Assembly (NCBI GenBank): GCA_016800925.1
Contig: JABCPU010000189.1
Coordinates: forward strand, 61,673 to 125,672
DNA from: Suillus spraguei
Taxonomy: Eukaryota; Basidiomycota; Agaricomycetes; Boletales; Suillaceae
Length of the DNA stretch: 64,000 bases
Reading direction: 5' to 3'
Below the pieces are notes generated by a model. The model did no database searches. It was not told the origin of the DNA and saw only the letters and a list, made by a program, of their open reading frames with translations. A program made the translations under genes and the position numbers. Positions 56,071-64,000 of this stretch are shown here, piece after piece (position 1 is the first letter of the stretch; each line of letters begins with the position of its first letter).

Positions 56071-56081
56071 AAGATTAAAGT
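56071..56081 (+). promoter_or_regulatory. Self-priming primer-binding site
   Basis: AAGATTAAAGT starts two bases after the 5' LTR end and is exactly complementary over 11 nt to 55,798-55,808 in the LTR. No TGG start for tRNA priming is present. Tf1 of fission yeast primes reverse transcription with the first 11 nt of its own RNA; this layout is the same. Confidence 0.75.
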
Positions 56082-56259
56082 CCTATTGCTCGTCGACTAT
56101 CCAGTCTTCGACCCTGAACCCTGATCGCAGTAGACTAGCGTACGCGTACGCTGAGCAGATTGTCGAGAAAAGCCTTCCGACAGAAGAAAATCCTAACGGA
56201 CAGCAAGACAGCGCGTGTAGGAACCGAGAAAGTATAACTCATCAGAAGAAACATCAACC

Positions 56260-57093
56260 ATGTCGTCAACCAAAGAATTCGAATACAAGATCGGCCAACC
56301 GATCGGATTTGATGGAGATCGCGATAACTCTCGCGAGTTTATCCAGTCGTGCAATTTGCACTTTGACATCAATGAAAAGCTTTACACCACCGACAAGCAG
56401 AAGATCATCTACATAACATCTTTCATGACCGAGAAGAACGCCAAATCATGGAAGGAACAATTCCTTGAACACGCCCAATCTACCGACACTTCAGGACAAA
56501 AAGTTGGTTATGGGACGATGGTGGATTTTATGAAGAGCTTCAACGAAGCATTCCAACCAGTGGATACCAGAATGACCGCACTTACACGCCTCAGAGATCT
56601 CAAACAAGGAACTGGAGATCTCCACACCTACGTCGCCGACTTTGAGGCACTTGCAGCCAAGGCTCAAATTACTGACAACGCGACGAAGATCCAGTTCTTC
56701 CAAGATGGTCTTAATTGGGGTATCCTCACAAAGCTTTTCAATACGGGAGATATCTCCGAAGTATTCAGAGATGTTGTGTTGCAATGCGTTGCTATTGACA
56801 ACGCCCATCATCGGCTTAACGCCATGAGGACGCGTCATGTCCCACAACAGAAGAAGAAGAACTATGGGAATGCACGGTATATTCCGAACCGTGATTCTAA
56901 CGCAATGGTCGTAGATCGAATCTCCGATATGGAGAGATCCGAATGCATGAAAAAAGGACAATGCTTCGGATGCAGAAAGACAGGACACCGCATCCATAAC
57001 TGTCCTGACAGAAAGAAGAAGACCCCACTTCGACAAACCGAAGTCAAAGAAGAAGATGAAGAAAGCGTAAGACGGATTGTAGAGGATTTTTGA
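56260..57093 (+). CDS. gag: Gag polyprotein of the chromovirus
   Basis: 277 residues from ATG 56,260 (MSSTKEFEYKIGQPIGFDGD). Helical capsid-like body with YTTDKQKIIYITSFMTEKNA, SWKEQFLEHAQ and LRDLKQGTGDLHTYVADFEA, then a basic QQKKKNYGNA hinge. A CCHC zinc knuckle CFGCRKTGHRIHNC (C-x2-C-x4-H-x4-C) precedes a lysine-rich, then acidic tail ending EDF-TGA. It forms the particle and binds RNA. Uninterrupted, unlike pol. Pol starts in the -1 frame and overlaps the stop. Two other gags in the window (21.3-22.2 kb, 9.7-10.5 kb) are decayed relatives. Confidence 0.95.
   Translation: MSSTKEFEYKIGQPIGFDGDRDNSREFIQSCNLHFDINEKLYTTDKQKIIYITSFMTEKNAKSWKEQFLEHAQSTDTSGQKVGYGTMVDFMKSFNEAFQPVDTRMTALTRLRDLKQGTGDLHTYVADFEALAAKAQITDNATKIQFFQDGLNWGILTKLFNTGDISEVFRDVVLQCVAIDNAHHRLNAMRTRHVPQQKKKNYGNARYIPNRDSNAMVVDRISDMERSECMKKGQCFGCRKTGHRIHNCPDRKKKTPLRQTEVKEEDEESVRRIVEDF
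57084..57093 (+). promoter_or_regulatory. Putative -1 frameshift site at the gag stop
   Basis: Gag ends GAT TTT TGA. The five Ts let the last Phe codon re-pair in the -1 frame (TTT to TTT) with the TGA waiting in the A site, after which the frame reads TTG ACT TGG into pol. GGATTTTT is also kept in the other two copies. Inference only; no pseudoknot was assessed. Confidence 0.4.
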
Positions 57094-60000
57094 CTTGGAG
57101 AAACAAAGACTCGACGTATGTTTCTCCTAATGTATTACTAAGACTTGTACGCGCTGTAGGTGAAAGAAAAGAACTCCGTGTCCCTATCACCCTCCACTCG
57201 CGTACTCGCTTAAAATCCGTCGACACAACTGCTGTTATCGATTCTGGAGCAGCAGGCACATTCATCTCAGAAGAGTTTGTGAAACTCCATCAAATCACAC
57301 GACGAAAACTCAAGGAACCATTCCGAGTTACAACGGCAGATGGAACCCTCATAAAAGGAGGACCAATCACGCATTACTGCCTCCTAGCGGTCAAAATTGA
57401 CGAACGAACCATGTACGGAAAGTTCAATATTACCAAACTAGGAAGAAGAGACCAAATCCTCCTTGGAATTCCTTGGTTACGAGCAATGAACCCAATTATA
57501 GATTGGGCTGCTGAAACACTTGCCCTTTCGCGGACAGAGAAATCAGATGAGATCGAAATCGATATTGACGAAGATCGGAAAAAGAATGGGTTGCCCAGAC
57601 TTTTCAACCACCATACCAAATGGCAACATTCCCGACTCCCGAAACCATTCATCGCTTCTCCCGCTAATGCTCCAGAAGACCCAGAACCAGAAGCATGTAC
57701 TCCACGTGTACAACTGCCGCGAGCAGTATCACCGATTCCCCGCGCAGAGAAGCGCAAGAATGAATTTGTACCCGAACATCGGGTCGGACAAGAACCTATT
57801 GAGCAACGGCCAATAGAAGAACAGAAACACGGAAAGAGGAAAACAGAGGAAGAACTCCCAGGACGAGACACCAATGTACCAAAACTATCCAAGTTCTTCG
57901 TTCCCCCGAAAACTCTTTCAGCTTCGATTGAAGAGATTCCTGATAAGGAAGAACCTGTGCCCTCGTTGATCCCAACCGAGGATGATGACCAATTTGACAC
58001 TATGCACGACGTCTGGCATGCTCCAGAAGTGCGCGAAATTTCCTCTTATGAACTAGGAGAAGGAGAATTTCTTGTGGAATACGATACCGATGGGATTAGC
58101 ATGAGGATCATCGAAGAAGTATCCATGGATACACCCTTGACACGTGACGGAACTTTTCACCATGAACAATTGAAATACAGTAACAAAGCTCAAGAATTCG
58201 CTACGGACGAGAAGGAAAAGAAAAAGAAATCCTTTGACGAATTGGTCCCGGACTATTTGCACGACTTCGCAGACGTCTTTGCTAAAGACGGACTGAACAA
58301 ACTACCCCTGAACGCCCTGGTATCGATCATCGGATTGATACCAAACCCGGTTTTATTCCTCGAACGTCTAAGGTTTACCCGCTATCGGAAAAAGAACGCG
58401 CTGCTGTCAAAACGTTTATCGATGAAAACGTTGCGAAAGGCTTCATCTCGGAATCGAAGTCACCCCAAGCCAGTGGCTTCTTCTTTGTAGGAAAGAAAAG
58501 TGGAGAACTGCGTCCCTGTCAAGATTATCGCTACATCAATGATTGGACAGTCAAAAACGCATATCCGCTTCCACTCCCTATTTCCCTTGTCGCACGCCTT
58601 CATAACGCTCGGTTCTTTACGAAAATGGATATTCGATCCGGTTATAACAATATTCGCATCCATCCTGCTGATAGGTGGAAAGCTGCTTTTACCACGGAAT
58701 TTGGCCTCTTTGAACCAAACGTCATGTTCTTCGGCCTCTGCAATTCCCCAGCAACTTTTCAAGCATACATGAACCGCACCTTTCAGCAAGAAATCAATGA
58801 AGGATGGATGGTTATTTATATGGACGATATCCTGATTTTCTCTACAACAATGGCGGAACACCGTGAACGGACCAGACGAGTTTTGATGAAAATACGAAAG
58901 GAACACCTGTTCCTGAAACCGGAGAAATGCACTTTCGATGCAGAAGAAGTGGAATACCTTGGAATGATAATTCGCCCCGGACAAGTTGCTATGGACACCG
59001 CAAAAACCAAGGGAATCTCCGAGTGGCCAGTTCCGAAATCTGTAAAAGATGTTCGGTCATTCCTCGGCTTTTGCAACTTTTACCGCACGTTTATTTCCCA
59101 CTATTCTGACATCGCCAGACCTCTTATCGATCTGACAAAGAAAGATAAGGCCTTTGAATGGTCATCCGAATGTATGGACACCTTCGAAGAATTGAAACAA
59201 CGCTTCACTTCCCAACCGGTACTCCGTAATCCTGATCCTTCCCGACAATTTGCCATTGCTACCGACGCTTCGCTCGTAGCAACCGGCGGAGTTCTCCTAC
59301 AGACTGATGAGAATGGTGTCTATCACCCATGTGCATATCTCTCACAGTCTTTGAACCCTGCGGAACGCAATTACCAGATCTTTGATAGGGAACTCCTTGC
59401 CGTGATCCGGGCATTGAACGAATGGCGTCATTATCTTGAAGGAAACCCACACCCCGTCCTGGTATTCACCGACCATAAGAACCTTTTATACTTTAGAAGT
59501 GCACAAAAGCTCACCCGTCGCCAAGCACGTTGGCAATTGATTTTGTCTATTTACGACATTGAACTGCATCACGTTGCAGGTACTAAATTAGCAGTACCCG
59601 ATGCACTATCCCGCCGGCCTGATTATGACTCTGGAAAAGACGATAACGAAGATCAAACCCTCCTCCCTGATGCTCTATTCGTTCGTCTTATCGACACTGA
59701 CTTAAAGGATGTACTGTCATCCTCTGACCCCCTCGACGATCCTGTCTTCAAGACAGCGTCTGATGCCCTTGATGGAGTGTGCCTTCCTCCTATGAAATCG
59801 GCACTTTCCGACTGGAAGATTGAGGAGAACATCCTCTATTTTAGGAATCGCGCCTATATTCCGCCGATCCATCGCTCTGACATCCTGAAACGGTATCATG
59901 ATCATCCCACCGCGGGTCATCCCGGTAGATTCAAAACTGAAGAACTAGTAAAACGGGAAGCTTGGTGGCCTGCAATGGGTTCTTATATTCGACAATACGT

Positions 60001-61141
60001 TGAGGGTTGCGCCCTTTGTCAGCAAATGAAAGCGGATACACATCCTGTTAAGCCTCCGCTCATGCCTATTCCCTCCTCGGCTGCACGCCCATTCTCTCAG
60101 GTCTCTGTCGACCTTGTCACTGACCTCCCTGCCTCTGGCGGCTTTGACAGTATCATGGTCGTGGTAGACCATGGCCTTACGAAGGGGGTAATTATTATCC
60201 CTTGCTTGAAAACCATCACTTCCGAAGGGGTTGCCAAACTATTTTTAAAACACGTTTACCGAAGATTCGGACTCCATGACAAAGTTATCTCAGATCGAGG
60301 TCCGCAGTTCCTATCTCGCTTCTCTAAGGAACTTGCCCGACTTCTCGACTACGTCATCGCTCCATCTACGGCTTATCACCCACAGACTGATGGACAAACC
60401 GAAAGACTAAATCAAGAACTCGAAACATATCTGCGTATCTACTGCCGCAACAACCCTGAAAATTGGGTAGAACACCTACCAATCGCTGAATTCGTCCATA
60501 ATCACCGGAAACATGATGCAAGAAATGCATCACCTTTCTATCTCATGATGGGATACGAACCACGCGCGATTCCTCACCTTATCCCAGATTCATCTGTCCC
60601 CGCAGCAGAAGATCGAGTACGATCTCTGCAGAAGATAAGAGAAGAAGCAATCGCCTGTCATAATATTGCAATGCAGACAATGGCCGAACGATCCCGAGGA
60701 GATAAGTAACCCCATGGAAAATCGGAGATAAGGTGTGGTTATCTGCCGCTAATCTTAGACTCAAACTCCCATCAAGGAAACTCGCCCCAAAGCGATACGG
60801 ACCGTTCCCGGTCATCGATGTCCTATCTCCTATCACGTTCACGCTTAAACTCCCTCCACAGTGGAAAATTCATCCTACATTCCACGCTTCTGTCTTATCG
60901 TCCTATAGCGAAACAGATGTACAACGGCCCGAACTTCCCCGAACCACCACCTGACATTATCGAAGAAGAAGAAGAATATGAAATAGAAGCTATTCTTTCT
61001 CACAAAGGAACCGGCATTCGCCGACGCTATCTCGTTTCTTGGAAAGGATACTCATCGGGAGATAACGAATGGCTCCCAGAAAAGAACTTGAAGAACTCCG
61101 CTCGAATCTTGAAAGCTTATAAGAAGCAACACGCCCTCTAA
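57090..61141 (+). CDS. pol: Pol: protease, RT, RNase H, integrase, chromodomain (frameshifted)
   Basis: Protease: VIDSGAAGTFISEE (D51 of this frame), then a long proline/acid-rich linker. A frame shift at a C-run near 58,307 moves into RT: ARFFTKMDIRSGYNN, MFFGLCNSPATFQAYMNR, YMDD (58,817-58,828). RNase H: ATDASLVATGGVLLQ, DRELLAVIRALNEW, FTDHKNLLYF. Integrase: HPGRF...C-x2-C zinc domain and catalytic VDLVTDLP, SDRGPQFLSRF, PQTDGQTERLNQE. A shift near 60,709 leads to the GPY/F-type segment KRYGPFPVIDVLSPITF. A shift in a C-run near 60,930 leads to the chromodomain (EIEAILSHK, RRRYLVSWKGY, NEWLPEKNL) ending at 61,141. The shifts may be sequencing errors. Confidence 0.93.
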
Positions 61142-61173
61142 CTCTTTCCTCAGTCAATCAACCGCACTAGCAC

Positions 61174-62663
61174 TTGATCAACTACCAACATCGAAATGTC
61201 TTTCCCCACTGCCTACATTACACCCATCGTCGCTACCACAATGACTCCGACTCTGAAACCGAACGATACGGAACCCTTACCGCTGAAATCGACAACTCCT
61301 CCTACATCGAAGCCGCCATTCTCTGCGAGGGACATGCCCTCGAGATCGAAAGGATCCTTACTGAAAGAGGCGCCTTCCCTGCACTCCTCATCGTCAACAT
61401 CATTCGTACCGCAGCCCTTATTGAAGCACTACCAAAGAAACAACAGAAATTACTCTCCGTCACCGCTTCATTCATCTTCAAAAACGCATTCGTGCTTACG
61501 CTATGTTGCTTCTTCCTGATTCCTTTAAGAATGATGTTGAAGAAGCTATTCATATCATTGCCGAACGTCGAGCAGGCGTTGCTCGACCTCCCTCTCCGCA
61601 GGAAGATGCGCCACTTCCTATCCCAGCACCCTCTCCTTCACGCACTTATACTAGTCTTGATGCCTTTACTGGCTTATACACTGCTGTCCAAGAGATCGGA
61701 CAACTTACAAACCAAGTCGTCGAAAACCATCCAACAGTCCGTCAATGAAACAAGAGCAGCCCGAAGCTTAGTGGAAGAAGCTATTACTGATCTACAACAA
61801 ACGCAAAATGATCTTGCTTCTCCGCGAACCCCATCCCCGATTCAACGACCAACTTCACCACCTCCTATTACATTTACCCATGAACACCCAGCATGGCTAT
61901 ATGAACCATGCACGGAGGAGCAGTGTGCGGCCGCTAAATCATTAGGGATTTCTGCCATCGAGTTGGTAACCCTTGGCCCTCGACTTCGTGATCTTCATAT
62001 TCATCCTCCTATGGCTATTCCATCATCATTCGGTCCTATGGACCCCGTTTCTCCGGTCTTAGTAAAAGACTTCGGCATCACTTCTCCTCTTCATCCACCG
62101 AACTCCTTGCGACTGCCGAACGAACAGTCACCCCAGATCTCCCACGTCGGCATACACATTATCCACCGCCCAACAAGCGCAGCTTAAGCGACAGAACACC
62201 CTTGCCTTAAAACGTATGACAAAGAAGAAGGGAAAGAAGCGCGCCAGATCCACCAGTCCCACGCCCATCATTTCCCCGTCTCCTCTACGCAAAGTTTCTT
62301 CCAACCCTGACGAGAACATGAAGTGCAGGATCTGTGGATTACTAGGACATCGCCAAAAGAACTGTGCGGAGTATCAGTGCAAGGTTTGCAGATATTGGTC
62401 GCCCACCCATTTATCCCTCTATTGTCCTGATCGAGTTGGGCCTCCCGCCCTTCAAGTTGACTTGGAAAGATGAAGGATTTTACGACGCACTCCGTGCTTG
62501 GGAAAAGCAGCTTGACGATGAACGCAGTCGTGCAGAGAAAAGGAGAGACTCTAAGCGTCGCGCTGGTCTAGAAGAAGCGAAGTATATGATGAGTGGATCA
62601 TTTGCTGATGAAGACTACGAGTTTAGTGATGACCCCGTCTACTATGCGAATCAAGATGTGTAA
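61174..62663 (+). CDS. ORF3: zinc-knuckle protein downstream of the chromodomain (frameshifted)
   Basis: A third ORF of roughly 480 residues. The N-part has SYIEAAILCEGHALEIERIL and PALLIVNIIRTAALIEA, then (after a shift near 61,430) MLLLPDSFKNDVEEAIHIIA. A proline/serine stretch and QEIGQLTNQVVE follow. After an A-run shift near 61,733 comes a coiled-coil-like ETRAARSLVEEAITDLQQTQ. Then PWLYEPCTEEQ-type text, FGPMDPVSPVLVKDFGITSP, and after a further shift near 62,092 a basic region. It ends with two knuckles, CRICGLLGHRQKNC and CKVCRYWSPTHLSLYC (62,322-62,440), and an acidic tail SDDPVYYANQDV. The copy at 19.7-21.0 kb reads the same protein with fewer shifts. Function unknown: an extra nucleic-acid-binding or particle protein is possible. 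It has no signal peptide or membrane segment in the consensus frame. Confidence 0.75.
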
Positions 62664-62682
62664 AGCCGGTGACTTTACGTGT

Positions 62683-62692
62683 AAAAAGGGGG
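62683..62692 (+). promoter_or_regulatory. Polypurine tract
   Basis: AAAAAGGGGG three bases before the 3' LTR, identical in the 19.2-kb copy. Confidence 0.8.
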
Positions 62693-62695
62693 TAA

Positions 62696-63162
62696 TGTTA
62701 CAATCGTACGTGCCCCTATTCATTTTCTTACTTATATATTACATAACGAGACTCTGACTCATATGCTCAACGCATCTGTACTATAGTTGCCTTCCTTCTT
62801 TGGATACGCATTTACGTTCCCACACTTCTTTTGGTCTGTGCGCACATATTGGCCTATTTAAGCACAGTGTACTTGTAGTAGATTCCCTACTTTAATCTTA
62901 CTAGGTTTACCTGGAATCTCCTTCGCTTAGGCCTCCAACCTAAGTCGTCTTGAATCGTCTCTAAGTCTAAGCACTCCTTAGCCTTAGTCTCTATTCTCGC
63001 GGATACCTCTTGGACTTATCCTTGAGGCTGAAACCTTGATCGTACTTGGAACGCGTTCCTAGTACTTTCACCTCGTCCTCTTTCTGGACGTTGTAAGAAC
63101 TCCCAGCAGACCGCCTGTGTCTTCTCACTGTCGCTGGTGACGCTACCCCCAGTTTCGTAACA
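62696..63162 (+). repeat. 3' LTR-G
   Basis: 467 bp, TGTTACAATCG to CGTAACA. Compared with the 5' LTR it has one T fewer in GGTTTACC and one base more in each of CTCTTTC, TACCCCCAG and AGTTTCG; otherwise identical. Confidence 0.95.
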
Positions 63163-64000
63163 GTCACTACAAAATAAAGTCCTTTACCAAAGTTACTGTC
63201 TCTAAGAATTGCTTTACCACTGCATGCACCACCGCTCTTTTACCGCTTTTCCCGCGCTTACTGCAGCTTCACTGCTTGTTTACCGCCGAATTTCCCACGC
63301 TTTACCGCAGTTTTACCACTCGTACTACCACAGTTTTACTGCTTACACTACTGCTTGCCTACCGCATTCCCACGCTTACCGCTAGTTTCACCACTAGTTG
63401 CCCATGGACCGGAGGTCACCACTAGCATCTTGCTACCTCCGACGGCATTTTCGCACCACAGGTTGGGCATTATCAAACTATATTAACTTAGCATTCCCTT
63501 TACGGTCGAACATTCTTGCCTTCACAAGTGAAGCAGACTAGGTAGAGCACGAGACTCACATACTAGCTTAGGCTGTGGTTTATCTACAGCCCAGGCTAGA
63601 TTGTATCTTTACAATGCTCTGACTTTATTTAGCCTGGACACTTCACTTGGGACAATGCAGCAAACAATTGGAATGTCCATGCAGGAGCTCTCCCACTTAC
63701 TCGAGGAATGCCAGATTGATTACAACCTGATCGAAACAGAATTCCCTGTTTTCTGCATGTGATCAACATATGTGTAAAACATATTGTCAATGACTATACC
63801 ATGGCAGATTTCTCATGTGTGGCAGACAAATGGGATGTTTGCAGTCAAATTATTGATAAGAAGGAATATGTTGGTGCTATCACTGGTAAAGCTCTTGAAC
63901 AGGCCAGAAATGTTGTGCACTCTATCCATGCATCAGACCAACGACATGGGAATTTCAGGGATACCATCATGATAGGTGATGAAAATGAATAGTTCCAAGG

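Larger units (their letters stand above)
55605..63162 (+). mobile_element. Full-length Ty3/Gypsy chromovirus
   Basis: A 7,558-bp element with 465- and 467-bp LTRs and a perfect 5-bp duplication GTCAC (55,600-55,604 and 63,163-63,167). Order: LTR, self-primed PBS, gag, PR-RT-RH-IN-chromodomain, ORF3, PPT, LTR. The LTRs differ only by four one-base homopolymer-length changes. Apart from frameshifts all catalytic signatures are intact. It is the youngest insertion in the window, sitting inside a solo LTR inside a hAT gene. Confidence 0.95.
55138..63613 (-). repeat. Solo LTR-A2 split by a full-length chromovirus
   Basis: Inverted LTR-A2: left part 55,138-55,604 (starting TATGATGAAC, a decayed TGTGATGAAC) and right part 63,163-63,613 (ending TGTATCTTTACA). 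A perfect 4-bp duplication ATGC lies at 55,134-55,137 and 63,614-63,617. Joining the halves minus one GTCAC gives about 913 bp, matching the copy at 50,672. Confidence 0.88.
54565..64000 (+). pseudogene. hAT transposase gene, split by nested retroelements, runs off window
   Basis: Left part: DEMHHQLVKFIVMDDQ, an intron (about 54,628-54,675), TINILECVEFQGLICLLRKD, HCTKFCKLIIVTWHKYFQVL, another intron, then IFFTSDLWLDQKLCLFMALT with the first catalytic-type aspartate and AHWIARE. After a frame shift near 54,980 comes MSVLVLKAALITFHHVPGSH and LLDHADVAMD. The right part (from about 63,632) reads PGHFTWDNAANNWNVHAGAL with the second aspartate, then VINICVKHIVNDYT and ARNVVHSIHASDQRHGNFRD. It continues past the window end. 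The LTR-A2 inserted in a small intron ending TTTATTTAG. Block order matches basidiomycete hAT transposases. The frame shift suggests a relic. Confidence 0.75.

Noticed and set aside
56491..57036. 181-codon minus-strand ORF
   Set aside because: An antisense shadow of the intact gag; a similar shadow occurs at the other gag copies (10,182-10,748 and 21,380-21,661).
57374..58000. 208-codon minus-strand ORF
   Set aside because: An antisense shadow of the pol linker. Composition is set by the acidic/proline plus-strand coding; no motif.
61174..62663. Envelope-like gene after pol
   Set aside because: Hydrophobic stretches in the 61,174 frame arise in the frame shifted between about 61,430 and 61,733. 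In the frame supported by the sibling copy there is no membrane segment, and the C-terminus has zinc knuckles instead.

Overview
This window looks like repeat-dominated nuclear DNA of a mushroom-forming fungus (Basidiomycota, Agaricomycetes). Three things suggest this. First, the broken genes carry short introns of about 45-66 nt with GTRNGT...YAG borders. Second, the Ty3/Gypsy elements are chromoviruses: a chromodomain follows the integrase. Third, several non-viral relics belong to protein families I know mainly from Agaricomycetes: DUF6532, a CCCR-type DDE transposase-like family, TPR arrays and lineage-restricted hypotheticals. There is no recognisable housekeeping gene, no rRNA, no functional tRNA and no CRISPR. 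Almost everything is a transposable element, a solo LTR, or a host or transposon gene broken by one. Species cannot be fixed from the sequence.

Repeat families named here. LTR-A (about 0.95-1.0 kb, TGTAAAGATACAAC...CGTTACA), its relative LTR-A2 (about 0.9 kb, same 5' end, ends CATCACA) and LTR-B (about 0.96 kb, TGTAGCG...TTTCA) are flanked by 4-bp target duplications that reduce to N-CG-N. LTR-G (about 465 bp, TGTTAC...GTAACA, 5-bp duplication) belongs to a chromovirus. LTR-C (0.7-1.4 kb, TGTTACGACC or TGTCAAGACC...TATGACA) has a 5-bp duplication.

Layout. 0-6.3 kb: solo LTR-A, A2 and B, several nested, around a degenerate GGCCCACCC array. 6.3-9.2 kb: minus-strand relics (unknown fungal family, then a gag) with a solo LTR-G inside the gag. 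9.7-13.2 kb: an old chromovirus relic (gag to RT) split by a solo LTR-C. 13.2-15.2 kb: LTR-A/A2 fragments and a second GGGTGGGC array. 15.2-18.3 kb: a decayed DUF6532 gene and a palindrome-rich stretch. 19.2-22.8 kb: a complete but internally deleted chromovirus (gag, protease fused in frame to ORF3, no RT/IN) inserted in an exon. 23.7-25.2 kb: a Tc1/mariner element with about 130-bp TIRs. 25.3-28.2 kb: a hypothetical gene relic and a TPR relic. 28.2-31.1 kb: a multi-exon hypothetical gene cut by a non-autonomous hAT with an 8-bp TSD. 31.5-34.8 kb: a two-gene PIF/Harbinger relic. 35.2-42.9 kb: LTR-A, an RNase H1 N-terminal-like gene, a second Tc1/mariner copy and a DDE transposase-like pseudogene. 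42.9-46.5 kb: a foldback hairpin and a tandem array of tRNA-like units interrupted by LTR-C inside LTR-C. 46.6-54.4 kb: more LTR-A/A2, a cysteine-cluster gene split by LTR-A, and a gag relic. 54.6-64 kb: a hAT transposase gene whose intron holds a solo LTR-A2, which in turn holds a full-length 7.56-kb chromovirus.

That full-length element (55,605-63,162) is the centrepiece. It has gag, protease, RT, RNase H, integrase, chromodomain and a third ORF with two zinc knuckles. An 11-nt primer-binding site matches a stretch inside its own LTR, which implies Tf1-like self-priming. Its two LTRs differ only by homopolymer-length indels, so it is very young or the differences are sequencing errors. The same caution applies to the frameshifts in its pol and ORF3. 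The internally deleted copy at 19.2 kb keeps gag and ORF3 but lost RT to chromodomain, which makes ORF3 the most interesting undescribed component here.
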